From Sedimentisphaerales bacterium (GTDB lineage: Bacteria; Planctomycetota; Phycisphaerae; Sedimentisphaerales; Anaerobacaceae), in assembly GCA_028277585.1 (NCBI GenBank), contig JANQFY010000240.1, forward strand, positions 1 to 41,047: a stretch of DNA of 41,047 nt, in the 5' to 3' direction. The position numbers and the translations under genes were made by a program. Below are positions 1 through 7,853 of this stretch, piece by piece (the stretch's first letter is position 1; each line of letters starts with the position of its first letter). Under the pieces are notes generated by a model. That model was not told where the DNA came from and searched no databases. It worked only from the letters and a program-made list of their open reading frames with translations.

Positions 1-312
1 TTTGTACCGTTCGATGATGGCCGTCTCAAACGTCGCCTTTCGCAACTTGGGAACCTTCAGCTCCACCTCACCGGCCTTCGTGTGCAGCTTCCGCGTATAA
101 TGGCCCGCCCGGCCATCGGTCCGCGCTGCGGTTCGCTCGTACCTTCTGGCATTACACAGGCGGTCTGCTTCGGCGTCGAGCATGTCGTTGAGCGTCTCTT
201 CAACCGTGCTGCGGACCATATCACCGAGGTGGTTCCGGATCTCGGCCTCATTGATTTTGATCACATTATTCAAGTTCCTGTCCGCATGGGCCGATTCACT
301 GTTCTGCATCAT
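1..312 (-). CDS. IS256-family transposase, N-terminal part (partial, truncated by window edge)
   Basis: This mutator/IS256-class DDE transposase catalyses cut or copy transposition of its own element. The 104 visible codons start at ATG 312 (a second ATG follows at 309) and run through the left edge in frame. They show the family's N-terminal signature: a DAEADRLCNARRYER segment, then TDGRAGHYTRKLHTKAGEV, then LKVPKLRKATFETAIIERY. This region precedes the first catalytic Asp, which is outside the window. A strong Shine-Dalgarno (aaggaaagg) lies 6-14 bases upstream of 312. No frameshift is seen in the visible part, so the element may be intact to the left. Confidence 0.88.
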   Translation of the reverse strand, partial: MMQNSESAHADRNLNNVIKINEAEIRNHLGDMVRSTVEETLNDMLDAEADRLCNARRYERTAARTDGRAGHYTRKLHTKAGEVELKVPKLRKATFETAIIERYK

Positions 313-392
313 CAGGTCCTTTCCTTGATCGAATGGTTTTCAATGGCCTTGTCTACCATCGACCAGAGAAAGGACGCTATTTACGCCCCATC
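1..392 (-). mobile_element. IS256-family insertion sequence, one end only (runs off the left edge)
   Basis: The window contains the 5' part of an IS256-type transposase (next entry) plus about 80 bases upstream of its start. Transposase genes of this family begin close to the element's end, so the terminal inverted repeat should lie just beyond the start codon. A plausible end is near 376-392, around the string ctatttacgcccca, but the other end is not in the window and the repeat cannot be confirmed. The right boundary is therefore approximate. Confidence 0.6.
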
Positions 393-598
393 ACAATGTG
401 CGAAAGATATGCTACGTCATCGAGTAGTCCGCCGGACCAGAGCTATCGTAATAGAAAGGCATTGACTGCGCGCCACCATCTGCGGGCATCCACTCAATGC
501 CGCCGGTCAATGAAGCCAACAATGGACCCGTTTCCCTGGTTCTCCCAGCCGTGATGACGTAGGATCCTCTTCGCACTCTCAAGCACACCAAAAAGAAA
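393..598. other. Junk-like stretch between IS end and terminator; possible 3' gene remnant
   Basis: No complete gene is supported here. On the minus strand one frame stays open from about 590 down to a TAG at 412-414 and ends in a coding-looking tail (LTGGIEWMPADGG ... YYDSSGPADYSMT). It has no start codon upstream before the terminator at 599-625. This could be the 3' remnant of a gene cut by the IS256 insertion, or chance. I do not recognise it. Confidence 0.25.
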
Positions 599-625
599 GG
601 GAGAGCTAGAATCTCTAGCTCTCCC
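590..625 (-). terminator. Intrinsic terminator after the frameshifted membrane-protein gene
   Basis: A perfect 12-bp inverted repeat, gggagagctaga (599-610) and tctagctctccc (614-625), has a 3-base loop, and one more A-T pair is possible at 598/626. Read on the minus strand the stem is followed by TTTCTTTTT (590-598), the U-tract of a Rho-independent terminator. It lies about 57 bases past the stop at 682, so it ends transcription of the 682-1249 locus. Confidence 0.85.
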
Positions 626-681
626 TAACCGGCTCCGCTCAGAATAGAGGGGCACTGGCTGGCGCTCAACAAAGAACCAAT

Positions 682-1249
682 CTACCTTCTGAAGCCTGGT
701 TCTTCCCCAATGTTGGATACTACGGGCCCGATGACAAGTCTGGTTGATCGGCTCAGCTTCGTCTTGACTGCGTGGTCTGTCTTCTCAAGCAGTTCAGGAA
801 CCGAACGCAGCTTCATCAGGGCATTCTCGTAGTGGGTGACTGCAGCCCATATGGACTGCTTCGGTATGCACCCCGGGGGGATGACGTTTCGGGTGAAGGC
901 GATGCTGATGACGGTCGATCGCCCGCCACACGTTGTCTGTCTCTTCGTTGGTCGGGAAGGCAGTGGCGAGTGGCCCAAGCAGCCCGTATAGCATCAGGCT
1001 CACATAAAGCAGCATAGGCACCCACGCCGGAAGGATCGCACTAACCACACTGCCGATGAGCGCGACGACCTCAACTGCCCCGGCGATCCGCCACGCAATG
1101 CACCGATTGCGCCGATCAAGAAAGTGCAGCCACAACACATCTGCCGCCAGCGTCACCGGAACACAGCAAGGCCACAGTCCCGCCGTGAGATAGGACAGAG
1201 CCCAACAGCACAAGGCAACAACAGATCCGAATCCCAGTAGGGTCACCAC
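682..1249 (-). pseudogene. Small multi-pass membrane protein, apparently frameshifted (function unknown)
   Basis: The GTG at 1247-1249 has an excellent Shine-Dalgarno (gaggag, 7 bases upstream) and opens a frame with about four hydrophobic helices in its first 110 residues. That frame continues to NEETDNVWRAIDRHQ, then becomes Pro/His-rich and stops at 794. From about 905-920 onward the neighbouring frame reads more like protein (SIAFTRNVIPPG ... YENALMKLRSVPELLEKTDHAVK ... NIGEEPGFRR) and ends at 682, just before a strong terminator. The simplest reading is one gene of about 190 residues broken by a single-base indel near 905-920. The indel may be a true mutation or an assembly error; no slippery heptamer is visible. 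The family is not recognised. An intact 151-residue protein in the first frame alone remains possible. Confidence 0.5.
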
Positions 1250-1654
1250 ATCGTTTCTCCTCGTTGCCGACTGTCATTTGAACGGAGAACCCGAGGGTAT
1301 AGGCATCGGGCTTTGCCACAAACTCCGAACGCGTCAACCACGTCGGGGAGAGCCGACAGCCGTACCATGTCCTGTGACCACACAAACAGGAAAAGGGGGA
1401 GGACCATGGCGGTCCTCCCGGTCGGCCTCGTTGTGGAGGAGGGTGGCGATCGACGGAACTTCGTGAAAGGATCGATCGACCCAGCGAGGCCGTTTGCTTA
1501 GGATATCGTTAGCGGAAGCGCTCTATTCGCCCTGAAGCGGCTCAATGGCCTGATTCCTCATTCACACTGTCTTGAGTTCAGGTGTCGCGTATTCTCAACC
1601 ACTGCCAGCAACAGTTGTCTCCGGAAGGGAACGGCCAATCCATCAATGCTTCGC
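1250..1654. other. Intergenic region between EPS cluster end and the frameshifted gene
   Basis: This stretch holds the terminator at 1391-1419 (listed separately) and, on its left, what must be the promoter region of the minus-strand gene at 682-1249. I see no convincing -35/-10 pair and no coding frame. The short plus-strand frames across it are not preceded by ribosome-binding sites and have no protein-like composition. Confidence 0.5.
1391..1419 (-). terminator. Likely intrinsic terminator closing the minus-strand EPS cluster
   Basis: A 9-bp perfect stem, gggaggacc (1397-1405) and ggtcctccc (1411-1419), encloses the 5-base loop 1406-1410. On the minus strand it is followed by CCTTTTCC, a short T-run. 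It sits about 235 bases downstream of the last EPS gene (stop at 1655). The T-tract is modest, so termination may be partial. Confidence 0.6.
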
Positions 1655-3157
1655 TCAGTGTGACATCTCACGTATGATAGGACGAGCGAACGCCTCTCTG
1701 AGAGCCGAGCTCTCTTCATCAATCAACCGACTGAACAAGGTCCCTCTGCGACCCGCGGATTCGAGCGATCCGTTGGCGACGATCGCTACCTCGAACTCCA
1801 GTAGATTCTCAGTGTTGGCGGCGCTCAGCGAGAACCTTGTCGTTACGATGGATGCTGCGTCTGGTACAGTGTTCGTCCCGCGCCACACTCTGGTATCGAC
1901 TCGCCCCCCTCTCTCTATGCTCGTCAGCGAGATCCAGGCGAAGTCAAATCGCCGGCCCGCCTCACACACAGCAGGCCACCACTCCCCGGAGGTGCGGGTC
2001 CGGCGAAAGTATAGCTGCAAGTCTTCGAACGTTTGTCGGAAGTGCTTCGCCTCGCGCGCCAGGGCGTACTTGCCCTGTAGAGTTGCCAGCATCGCCTTTA
2101 GACGCACCTCCCCGACGGCATGGAAGAGCAAGAGCAGCAGCAGGAGGATGCAGCCGAATATCACAAGGGAAGCGGTGTCCCTCGCGACCATCATGAATAG
2201 CCCTAGGCCGGTTGCCACACATGTGGCGATGTAAACAAGGAGAACGGCGTGCCGCTGCCTCAGGCCCATATCGACCAGGCGATGATGGAAGTGACGGCGG
2301 TCCGGCGCGAAGAGGGAACGGCGCTCCAGAAAACGACGTAAGATCGCGAAGAGGGTGTCGAAGATAGGAATCCCCAAAGCGAGCATGGGCAGCGCCAACC
2401 CGACCAAGGCACAGGACTTCATCGAGCACATCACGCTGGCCGAGGCAATCATGAAGCCGAGAAACAAGCTGCCGCAATCACCCATGAACACCTTGGCAGG
2501 GTTGAAGTTATAGAACAAGAACCCGGTGAGATCACCAAGAAGGGCCAACATGAGGATGGCCATGACCAAGTTCCGGCTGTGGATGGCGAAGACCGCGATC
2601 GCGGCACACGCCACAGCGGAGACGCCTGCCGCCAGGCCATCAAGGCCATCGCTCAGATTGACAGCATTAGTGATTCCGACGATCCACAGCACTGTCAAGG
2701 GGCACGACAGCAAGCCTAACTCAAGCCTGAATGTCTCGGTGATATCCACAGCGGACACCCGAATCCCCGCGTAACACAGCAAGCTTGCGCCGGTAATCTC
2801 AGTGAGCAGCTTCACCTTGGCGGGCAGTCCCCTCAAATCGTCAACTAGGCCGATCACAAAGACGAGTGTTGCGGCGGCAAGCAGAGGTCCCAACTGGAGT
2901 GTGACGCGGTAAAACGTCTGCCCTACTTTGTTGTCCAACATGAGAGTGGCAACAATGGGGCAGATCGCCGAGACGAAGATGGCAACGCCCCCGATGCGCG
3001 GTATTGGCCGCGTGTGGACCGTTCGAACGCCCGGACGGTCAAACGCCTTGAGATGCTGCGCAACACAGATCACTACGGGCGTCGTCAGCAGGGCTAAACA
3101 CAGGGAACCGAAATACACTCCGAGACACGTAACCACGGAATCACTGGCGCATTTCAA
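1655..3157 (-). CDS. WecA/MraY-family undecaprenyl-phosphate sugar-1-phosphate transferase with C-terminal extension
   Basis: This polytopic membrane enzyme transfers a (GlcNAc-like) sugar-1-phosphate from a UDP-sugar to undecaprenyl phosphate, the first committed step of lipid-linked EPS assembly. Family motifs appear in order: RTVHTRPIPRIGG (45-57), VDD (105-107), NLSDGLDG (167-174), FMGDCGS (224-230), Asp267 and the His motif RRHFHHRLVDMG (287-298). About ten membrane helices span residues 10-345. WecA/TagO proteins usually stop at 350-380 residues. This one has about 150 extra, probably cytosolic, residues with no recognised domain. The annotated start is TTG at 3157, 15 bases after a GAGGAG. 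It is awkward, but no ATG fits better; a GTG at 3136 is an alternative. It is the last gene of the cluster, 24 bases after the NadE-like gene. Confidence 0.9.
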   Translation of the reverse strand: MKCASDSVVTCLGVYFGSLCLALLTTPVVICVAQHLKAFDRPGVRTVHTRPIPRIGGVAIFVSAICPIVATLMLDNKVGQTFYRVTLQLGPLLAAATLVFVIGLVDDLRGLPAKVKLLTEITGASLLCYAGIRVSAVDITETFRLELGLLSCPLTVLWIVGITNAVNLSDGLDGLAAGVSAVACAAIAVFAIHSRNLVMAILMLALLGDLTGFLFYNFNPAKVFMGDCGSLFLGFMIASASVMCSMKSCALVGLALPMLALGIPIFDTLFAILRRFLERRSLFAPDRRHFHHRLVDMGLRQRHAVLLVYIATCVATGLGLFMMVARDTASLVIFGCILLLLLLLFHAVGEVRLKAMLATLQGKYALAREAKHFRQTFEDLQLYFRRTRTSGEWWPAVCEAGRRFDFAWISLTSIERGGRVDTRVWRGTNTVPDAASIVTTRFSLSAANTENLLEFEVAIVANGSLESAGRRGTLFSRLIDEESSALREAFARPIIREMSH

Positions 3158-3181
3158 GAATGATGTTGAACACTCCTCACC

Positions 3182-4222
3182 TCAAACAGAGAGATGGTCC
3201 GCCGACTCAATCAACAAAGGAGGCATGTGCCGGTACGCGGCGCTGCGGCGTTTGGCCTCGATATCTCGATAAACGCGTTCGACCTGCTCGGCCTCCAGCG
3301 AGGCAATCCGCCCAATCTCCTCTGGGGGCATGCCATGGTTCTTGCCATAAAGGCAGATGTCAAGGACATCCAGAGGGACGGAGAAGTGCAGGTCCTCCTG
3401 GTCTTGAGACAGCGGATGGAGGTCCGTCATGGGAAGGCTTTCGCATGTTTCTGGAGGCAATTCGAGATACTCCGCCATCTGATGGACCTGCGTCTTGTAG
3501 AGATGCGCAATGGGCTCGATATCAGCCATGCTATCGCCTTGCTTGACGAAGAAACCCTGGTCGTACTCCAGCAGATTACGCGTCCCTGTCACAGCGTAGT
3601 TCAGTCGGTCCGCGTAGAAATACTCCAGTGTCGTGCGTACGCGTTGCTTGCAGTTCATGGCCGCCGTGATCTGCAAGTATGTCTCGAGTCGCAATCGCAC
3701 GCGCCTCTGTCGCCCTGTGGGCGATTCGACTACCACGGAAAACACTCTTGGGGTCTGCCGATCAAGAAGTGAGGGCAAAGCCAGTTTGCATTTGCAGCCG
3801 GCGCCGTAGTTAGGAATTAGCCGCTTGATCGCCTCATCCCGATACCGGTAACACTCGAACGCTTCGAGAGTATCAGTGACGTCGTGGCGCTCGACGCGAA
3901 TACCCAGGTGATCCACAATCGACTGACTCATCCGTAGCGTCTTGAAAGATGAATCCATCTCGGGCAGCAGAAGTCCAAGAACCCGTTCCGGTCCCAGAGC
4001 ACGTGTGCAGAGCGCCGCGACGACGCTGCTGTCAACCCCCCCGCATAATGCCACTACAACGCCGCGCTTCCGCAGTCGTCTGCCCAGGTATTGACGGATG
4101 CACTGAGTGATACGTCCCGACTCTTCTTCACAATCAATCCTGAGCAAATCCCAGGAAGCCGCTCTTTGGCGACCACCTTTCGAGTAGTCTACATTCCTCG
4201 TGTGATAGTTAATCACTCGCAT
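3182..4222 (-). CDS. NAD-synthetase-like PP-loop ATP pyrophosphatase in EPS locus
   Basis: NadE enzymes adenylate a carboxylate and replace AMP with ammonia. The PP-loop is ALCGGVDSSVVAAL (58-71). The NadE block TGTRNLLEYDQGFF ... KQGDSMADIEPIAHLYKTQV (about 212-246) is unmistakable and contains the residues that in NadE surround the substrate and Mg-ATP. No glutaminase domain is present, so free ammonia (or a partner) would supply nitrogen. Unusual features are a GAGCKCKL segment with Cys-x-Cys at 143-145 and a basic RQRRVRLRL stretch. I chose ATG 4222 over the ATG at 4282 because GGGAG lies about 10 bases upstream. Its place between a cysteine-synthase-like gene and WecA suggests a paralogue that amidates an EPS sugar acid or amino acid, rather than housekeeping NAD synthesis. 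That role is inference. Confidence 0.82.
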   Translation of the reverse strand: MRVINYHTRNVDYSKGGRQRAASWDLLRIDCEEESGRITQCIRQYLGRRLRKRGVVVALCGGVDSSVVAALCTRALGPERVLGLLLPEMDSSFKTLRMSQSIVDHLGIRVERHDVTDTLEAFECYRYRDEAIKRLIPNYGAGCKCKLALPSLLDRQTPRVFSVVVESPTGRQRRVRLRLETYLQITAAMNCKQRVRTTLEYFYADRLNYAVTGTRNLLEYDQGFFVKQGDSMADIEPIAHLYKTQVHQMAEYLELPPETCESLPMTDLHPLSQDQEDLHFSVPLDVLDICLYGKNHGMPPEEIGRIASLEAEQVERVYRDIEAKRRSAAYRHMPPLLIESADHLSV

Positions 4223-4402
4223 TCGTATCGTCTCCCAAGATAGGCCCGCCTCAAACTGGAGCTCAATCCCGAATACCAGCAATTCACGGATTCGCCAGAG
4301 AGGATCCTACAGACCGCAATCGAGACCCGCTGAAAGCACGGCCGCCCTGTGCGCCTGCCATCTGCCTATATGACAACCGAATCCTGCTTTGTACTCCGGC
4401 GC

Positions 4403-5434
4403 CTATGGCGGGCACTTGCCACAGATCGACCGAAACAGCGTCGTGCTCAGATAGCGATCACCCCGGTCCGGCAGGATTGCGACCACAATCCCAGCGGGCA
4501 TCTCGCGCGCGACGCGTAGAGCGCCCGCTACCGCAGCGCCACTGGACATGCCGACGAACACACCCTCCTGGGCCGCCAACCGACGCGTTGTCTCAAACGC
4601 TTCTTCGTCACCCACTGTGATTATCCCATCCAGTGCATCTGGATCGTATATTGCGGGCACAATCGATTCGGCCATGTTCTTCAGCCCCTGGATGGCATGT
4701 CCCTCGGGCGGTTCGACGCCGAGGATGCGGACCGTAGGCTTCCTCTCGGCGAAGAACCTCTGAAGTCCCATCAACGTCCCCGTAGTACCCATTCCCGCCA
4801 CGACCACATCGACTTGGCCGGCCGTCTGAACGAGAATCTCCGGTGCGGTGGTCTCATAGTGGGACAAGACATTACTCTGATTCTCAAACTGGTTGGGCAT
4901 GTAGTATGTCTCTGATGCCGAATCGAGAAGTTCATGAGCTCTTCGAATGGCCCCATCGGTGTGTTCGTCGGCCGATGTCAGAACCAACTCAGCCCCCAGC
5001 GCCTGAAGAACACGTTGACGTTCGAGGGTGGCGCACTCGGGCATGCACAGTGTGACACGGTAGCCTTTAGCCGCACCGATCATGGCGATCGCGATGCCGG
5101 TATTGCCCGACGTCGCCTCGAGAATCATTTTACCAGGGATGAGTTCTCCTGATGCCTCGGCGTTCTCGATCATGTAATGCGCTGGACGGTCTTTGATCGA
5201 CCCCCCGGGGTTAGCCCCCTCGAGTTTGCCAAGAATACGTACGCCAGAGTGCGATTGACCCATGCGCGTCAGATCGATGAGGGGGGTATTCCCAATCGCT
5301 GAGGTGATGCCAGCATCCGTCCGTTCACGGGGCTCCGCTCTGTCCTGAAGCGGCCCAGGCATGCACTGGCAGGATCGCACATCGTGACCCGGTTCAAATA
5401 CCGAACTTGTCTTGGACATATTCATCGATCCCAT
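4403..5434 (-). CDS. Cysteine synthase / CysK-CysM-like PLP enzyme
   Basis: This fold-type II PLP enzyme belongs to the O-acetylserine sulfhydrylase family, which replaces a beta-substituent of an activated serine by a nucleophile. Visible motifs are IGNTPLIDL (47-55), the PLP lysine in ANPGGSIKDRPA (Lys81), the substrate loop TSGNTG (108-113) and the phosphate-binding GTTGT (216-220). The Ser/Gly near the C-terminus (GMSSGAAVAGAL) also fits. The 343 residues include a roughly 40-residue N-terminal extension with a Cys-x-Cys and a C-terminal CGKC tail, both atypical. ATG 5434 is chosen over 5464 because GAAGGAGG sits 7 bases upstream. It lies 37 bases after the deacetylase and 180 before the NadE-like gene. 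A role in making an unusual amino acid for EPS decoration is inferred; ordinary cysteine synthesis is the alternative. Confidence 0.85.
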   Translation of the reverse strand: MGSMNMSKTSSVFEPGHDVRSCQCMPGPLQDRAEPRERTDAGITSAIGNTPLIDLTRMGQSHSGVRILGKLEGANPGGSIKDRPAHYMIENAEASGELIPGKMILEATSGNTGIAIAMIGAAKGYRVTLCMPECATLERQRVLQALGAELVLTSADEHTDGAIRRAHELLDSASETYYMPNQFENQSNVLSHYETTAPEILVQTAGQVDVVVAGMGTTGTLMGLQRFFAERKPTVRILGVEPPEGHAIQGLKNMAESIVPAIYDPDALDGIITVGDEEAFETTRRLAAQEGVFVGMSSGAAVAGALRVAREMPAGIVVAILPDRGDRYLSTTLFRSICGKCPP

Positions 5435-5471
5435 CCGATGGCCTCCTTCTTCAAAGCCGCACAACGAGTAA

Positions 5472-6401
5472 TTACCCCGCGACAGGCACGGCCGCTTCTC
5501 CTCGCCCTGGAACGGCGGGTACTCTGGTCGCTGTTGCGCCGATACGTTCGTCGACGTGAGCTGCGAGCGCTCGCATTGTTCTGAATGTGCAGTGCGTGCA
5601 CAGCCACTGGAGTTTTCGCATGGTGGTGTTCAAATTGACGTAGCATTTGAATCTTCGTTTCAGAGGCAACGGTAGCCGAGGGTGGCTCGGGTCTATCTCT
5701 CGAGGGTGTATGTACACAACGAGTGGTCGCCCCTCCCGGTTCAGGCGCCTCACCCCCCATCGAATCAGAGGCAGCGGTGTTATCCTCAGATACCCACCAC
5801 CGAACAGGCAAGCCCGATGTCCCATGACTTGCACTGTGGACACGGGAATCTCCACCAAAGGACCACATCCGGTCCGTACAACGTATGGATCGGGTCTGGC
5901 GTGCCGGAGCCCCCCATGGCCGTGAGAGGCCGGGAAGACGCTGGCATCGTATCGATAGCCGGCTTCTGCCACGACATCAAACACCCATCTGTTCTCCTCT
6001 TTCACACCGAATCCAGGAGATCTGAAGCCAATGACCTCTTGGCCGATACAGTCCTCTAGAATCGCCTTTGCGCGGACAATGTCCTCTAGAAATGCTCGGC
6101 GGCCCACACGACTCGCCAGGACGTGGGCGTGTCCGTGCGACGCGATCTCGTGTCCGGCCTGCCAGCAGCGCCGAACCACGTGAGGCATGCGCTCGGCCAT
6201 CCAACCGAGACAGAAGAAGGTCGCCCTGGCGCCATGCTCCGCAAGCAGTTCAAGAAGCCGATTCACATTCCTTTCCGCTCGAAGCGGGAGCGTTGGCCAA
6301 TCTTCTGTCCTGGGGACCCTGTCACTGTCGAGGATATGGAACCAATCCTCCAACTCACAACTGAAGACGTTGATAGGGTCTATTGGGGCAAATGTATCCA
6401 T
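5472..6401 (-). CDS. Polysaccharide deacetylase, XrtA/PEP-CTERM-locus type (NodB domain + DUF3473)
   Basis: It removes N- or O-acetyl groups from a polysaccharide using a metal-dependent NodB-type (CE4) active site. The N-terminus carries the variant motif-1 CELEDWFH (15-22); most members of this family have D-V-E-D-W, so the first Asp is Glu here. Motif 2 with metal histidines is SHGHAHV (His88, His92) and motif 3 is FRSPGFGV (125-132). The C-terminal DUF3473-like part shows YIHPREIDPSHPR (229-241) and a VNLNTTMRKLQWL tail, the arrangement typical of deacetylases in exosortase-A EPS loci. No signal peptide is seen. The start at 6401 has AGGAGAGG 7-14 bases upstream. It is followed after 37 bases by the CysK-like gene and preceded by FemAB, as in XrtA loci. 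Confidence 0.9.
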   Translation of the reverse strand: MDTFAPIDPINVFSCELEDWFHILDSDRVPRTEDWPTLPLRAERNVNRLLELLAEHGARATFFCLGWMAERMPHVVRRCWQAGHEIASHGHAHVLASRVGRRAFLEDIVRAKAILEDCIGQEVIGFRSPGFGVKEENRWVFDVVAEAGYRYDASVFPASHGHGGLRHARPDPYVVRTGCGPLVEIPVSTVQVMGHRACLFGGGYLRITPLPLIRWGVRRLNREGRPLVVYIHPREIDPSHPRLPLPLKRRFKCYVNLNTTMRKLQWLCTHCTFRTMRALAAHVDERIGATATRVPAVPGRGEAAVPVAG

Positions 6402-6506
6402 ATTTGATCCTCTCCTGAGCTACAAACACAATCCCCATGCTGAGGACATGGGTTGTCTGCAGGGCAAGGGGTCGTGACCACTCCCAAATAAAGGGCTGCG
6501 GGGACC

Positions 6507-7538
6507 CTAGGCAAGAGCGGGGCTGATCACAGGACCTAGAACTCGGGTAGCGCACAACGGGATCTTCTTCCACATCTCAACTTTGGCTCGGTAACGCGCA
6601 TTGCTCGGCGTGGCCAGGACAAGGTGTCCCCCGGGCGGCGTCCAGTACTGCCAACACAACTCAATGGGAAACGCTCCCCAGCGCTGCTTGAAAATGTGTT
6701 GGCCGCTCCCCTTGGTGCTTCGACCGAAATCATACCACCTCATGCCCTGCCCACAGTAGTGCTCAATCGCCGCCCAGTTCAAGATGTAGTTCGGCCCCAG
6801 ATTGTCATATCCCCTCAGGGCTGCTCCCCAGGAGCATTGGACCCAACCCTTGAACGTGTAAGCAAACAGGACAGCGATCGGCATGCCGTCCTGGAGGGCC
6901 ATGAAGATGCGGCTCTGACGTGGAAACGTCTGCATAATCACGCGAAAGAGCTTACGAGGATAGCAAGGGGTCCCCAATTCCCGCATGCGTATGGTCCAGA
7001 CCCGATAGAACTCGCTGATCAGTTCTCTTCCTCCGGCCTTGACAATCAATCCGGATTTTTCGGCCTTTCGCACTCTGTTTCGCGTCTTGTGACGCAGCAT
7101 CTTCCACACGTCCTGCGCATCTGAAGCCAGGGGCAGATACATGGATACCTTATCCCGACGCAGGTGAAGGTTGTGGGGCAGCGGGACCGTGTTCCTCAAC
7201 TCAATTGAATCACACCGTAGATCCATGGCGATTTCAGTGGCCCGATCATAGAGGGCCTCCGTGGCGGCTTTGCTGGTTGTTAGCAGGCCGCCATAGTCAC
7301 TGAAAGGCTGAGACAGCAACCGGTCGCCGAACAGTCTGCTGTGCACGTGCATGAGTGGGAGCACGCCGCAGATCTGACTATTCTCACGAGCGACCAGGTA
7401 GTGTCCCTCGTAGGCAAAAGCCGCCTCGATCATGTGTGTCCACGCGAAGGTATGACATAGTCTGGCGCCAGCCGTTCGCTGGATGAAGTCGTGGCACTCG
7501 GAACTCTGCTGGCTGAGCGTTGTCACTTCGACACTCAT
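6507..7538 (-). CDS. FemAB-type (GNAT-fold) acyl/aminoacyltransferase, XrtA-locus type
   Basis: FemAB-like proteins transfer an amino acid or acyl group to an amino group of a cell-wall or polysaccharide precursor. At 343 residues this matches the single-gene FemAB-related proteins of exosortase EPS clusters. Diagnostic stretches are SQPFSDYGGLL, the KTRNRVRKAEKSGL helix before the second GNAT half, the core strands around PIAVLFAYTFKG, and WGAALRGYDNLGPNYILNW. These are followed by WYDFGRSTKGSGQHIFKQRWG, which is cited here in part only. The start ATG 7538 has AAGGAGG 8 bases upstream. It lies 105 bases before the deacetylase. It may attach an amino acid made or activated by the neighbouring CysK-like, NadE-like or ATP-grasp enzymes; that link is inference. 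Confidence 0.88.
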   Translation of the reverse strand: MSVEVTTLSQQSSECHDFIQRTAGARLCHTFAWTHMIEAAFAYEGHYLVARENSQICGVLPLMHVHSRLFGDRLLSQPFSDYGGLLTTSKAATEALYDRATEIAMDLRCDSIELRNTVPLPHNLHLRRDKVSMYLPLASDAQDVWKMLRHKTRNRVRKAEKSGLIVKAGGRELISEFYRVWTIRMRELGTPCYPRKLFRVIMQTFPRQSRIFMALQDGMPIAVLFAYTFKGWVQCSWGAALRGYDNLGPNYILNWAAIEHYCGQGMRWYDFGRSTKGSGQHIFKQRWGAFPIELCWQYWTPPGGHLVLATPSNARYRAKVEMWKKIPLCATRVLGPVISPALA

Positions 7539-7853
7539 GGGTCCGGCCTCCTTTCAGAACCAACCACCCTCCGTCGGGTTGGGAAGCTCTCGCTCTGGCT
7601 CGACGGGTCATCGCGGGCGCTTGCTGCTTGACCCTCCCCCGGTCTACGGCTAGAATAGAGAAGGTCTCTGTTTGCGCGCAAATACGGCGCAGAGCAGGAT
7701 CTGGGCTGGTGAGGTCGATGGCCGAATCGGAGTTCTCACCAGCCCGCTGATATTCTACGACGTGTTCAGATTACACGTGTATTTCCCCGGTCGTACTCAA
7801 TCCTTCGCCCAGCGAGCGTACCGATTCACTCTCCTACGAAAGATATGCGCACT
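7539..7853. other. 315-base intercistronic gap with a long perfect dyad
   Basis: There is no gene here. The gap contains an 11-bp perfect inverted repeat, gggctggtgag (7703-7713) and ctcaccagccc (7735-7745), with a 21-base loop. No T-run follows it on either strand, so it is not a classical terminator. It may be an RNA-processing or stability hairpin or an operator. A weak promoter-like pair in minus-strand sense (TTGCGC, 18-base spacer, TATTCT; about 7650-7680) could serve the femAB-deacetylase-cysK-nadE-wecA tail. Confidence 0.4.
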
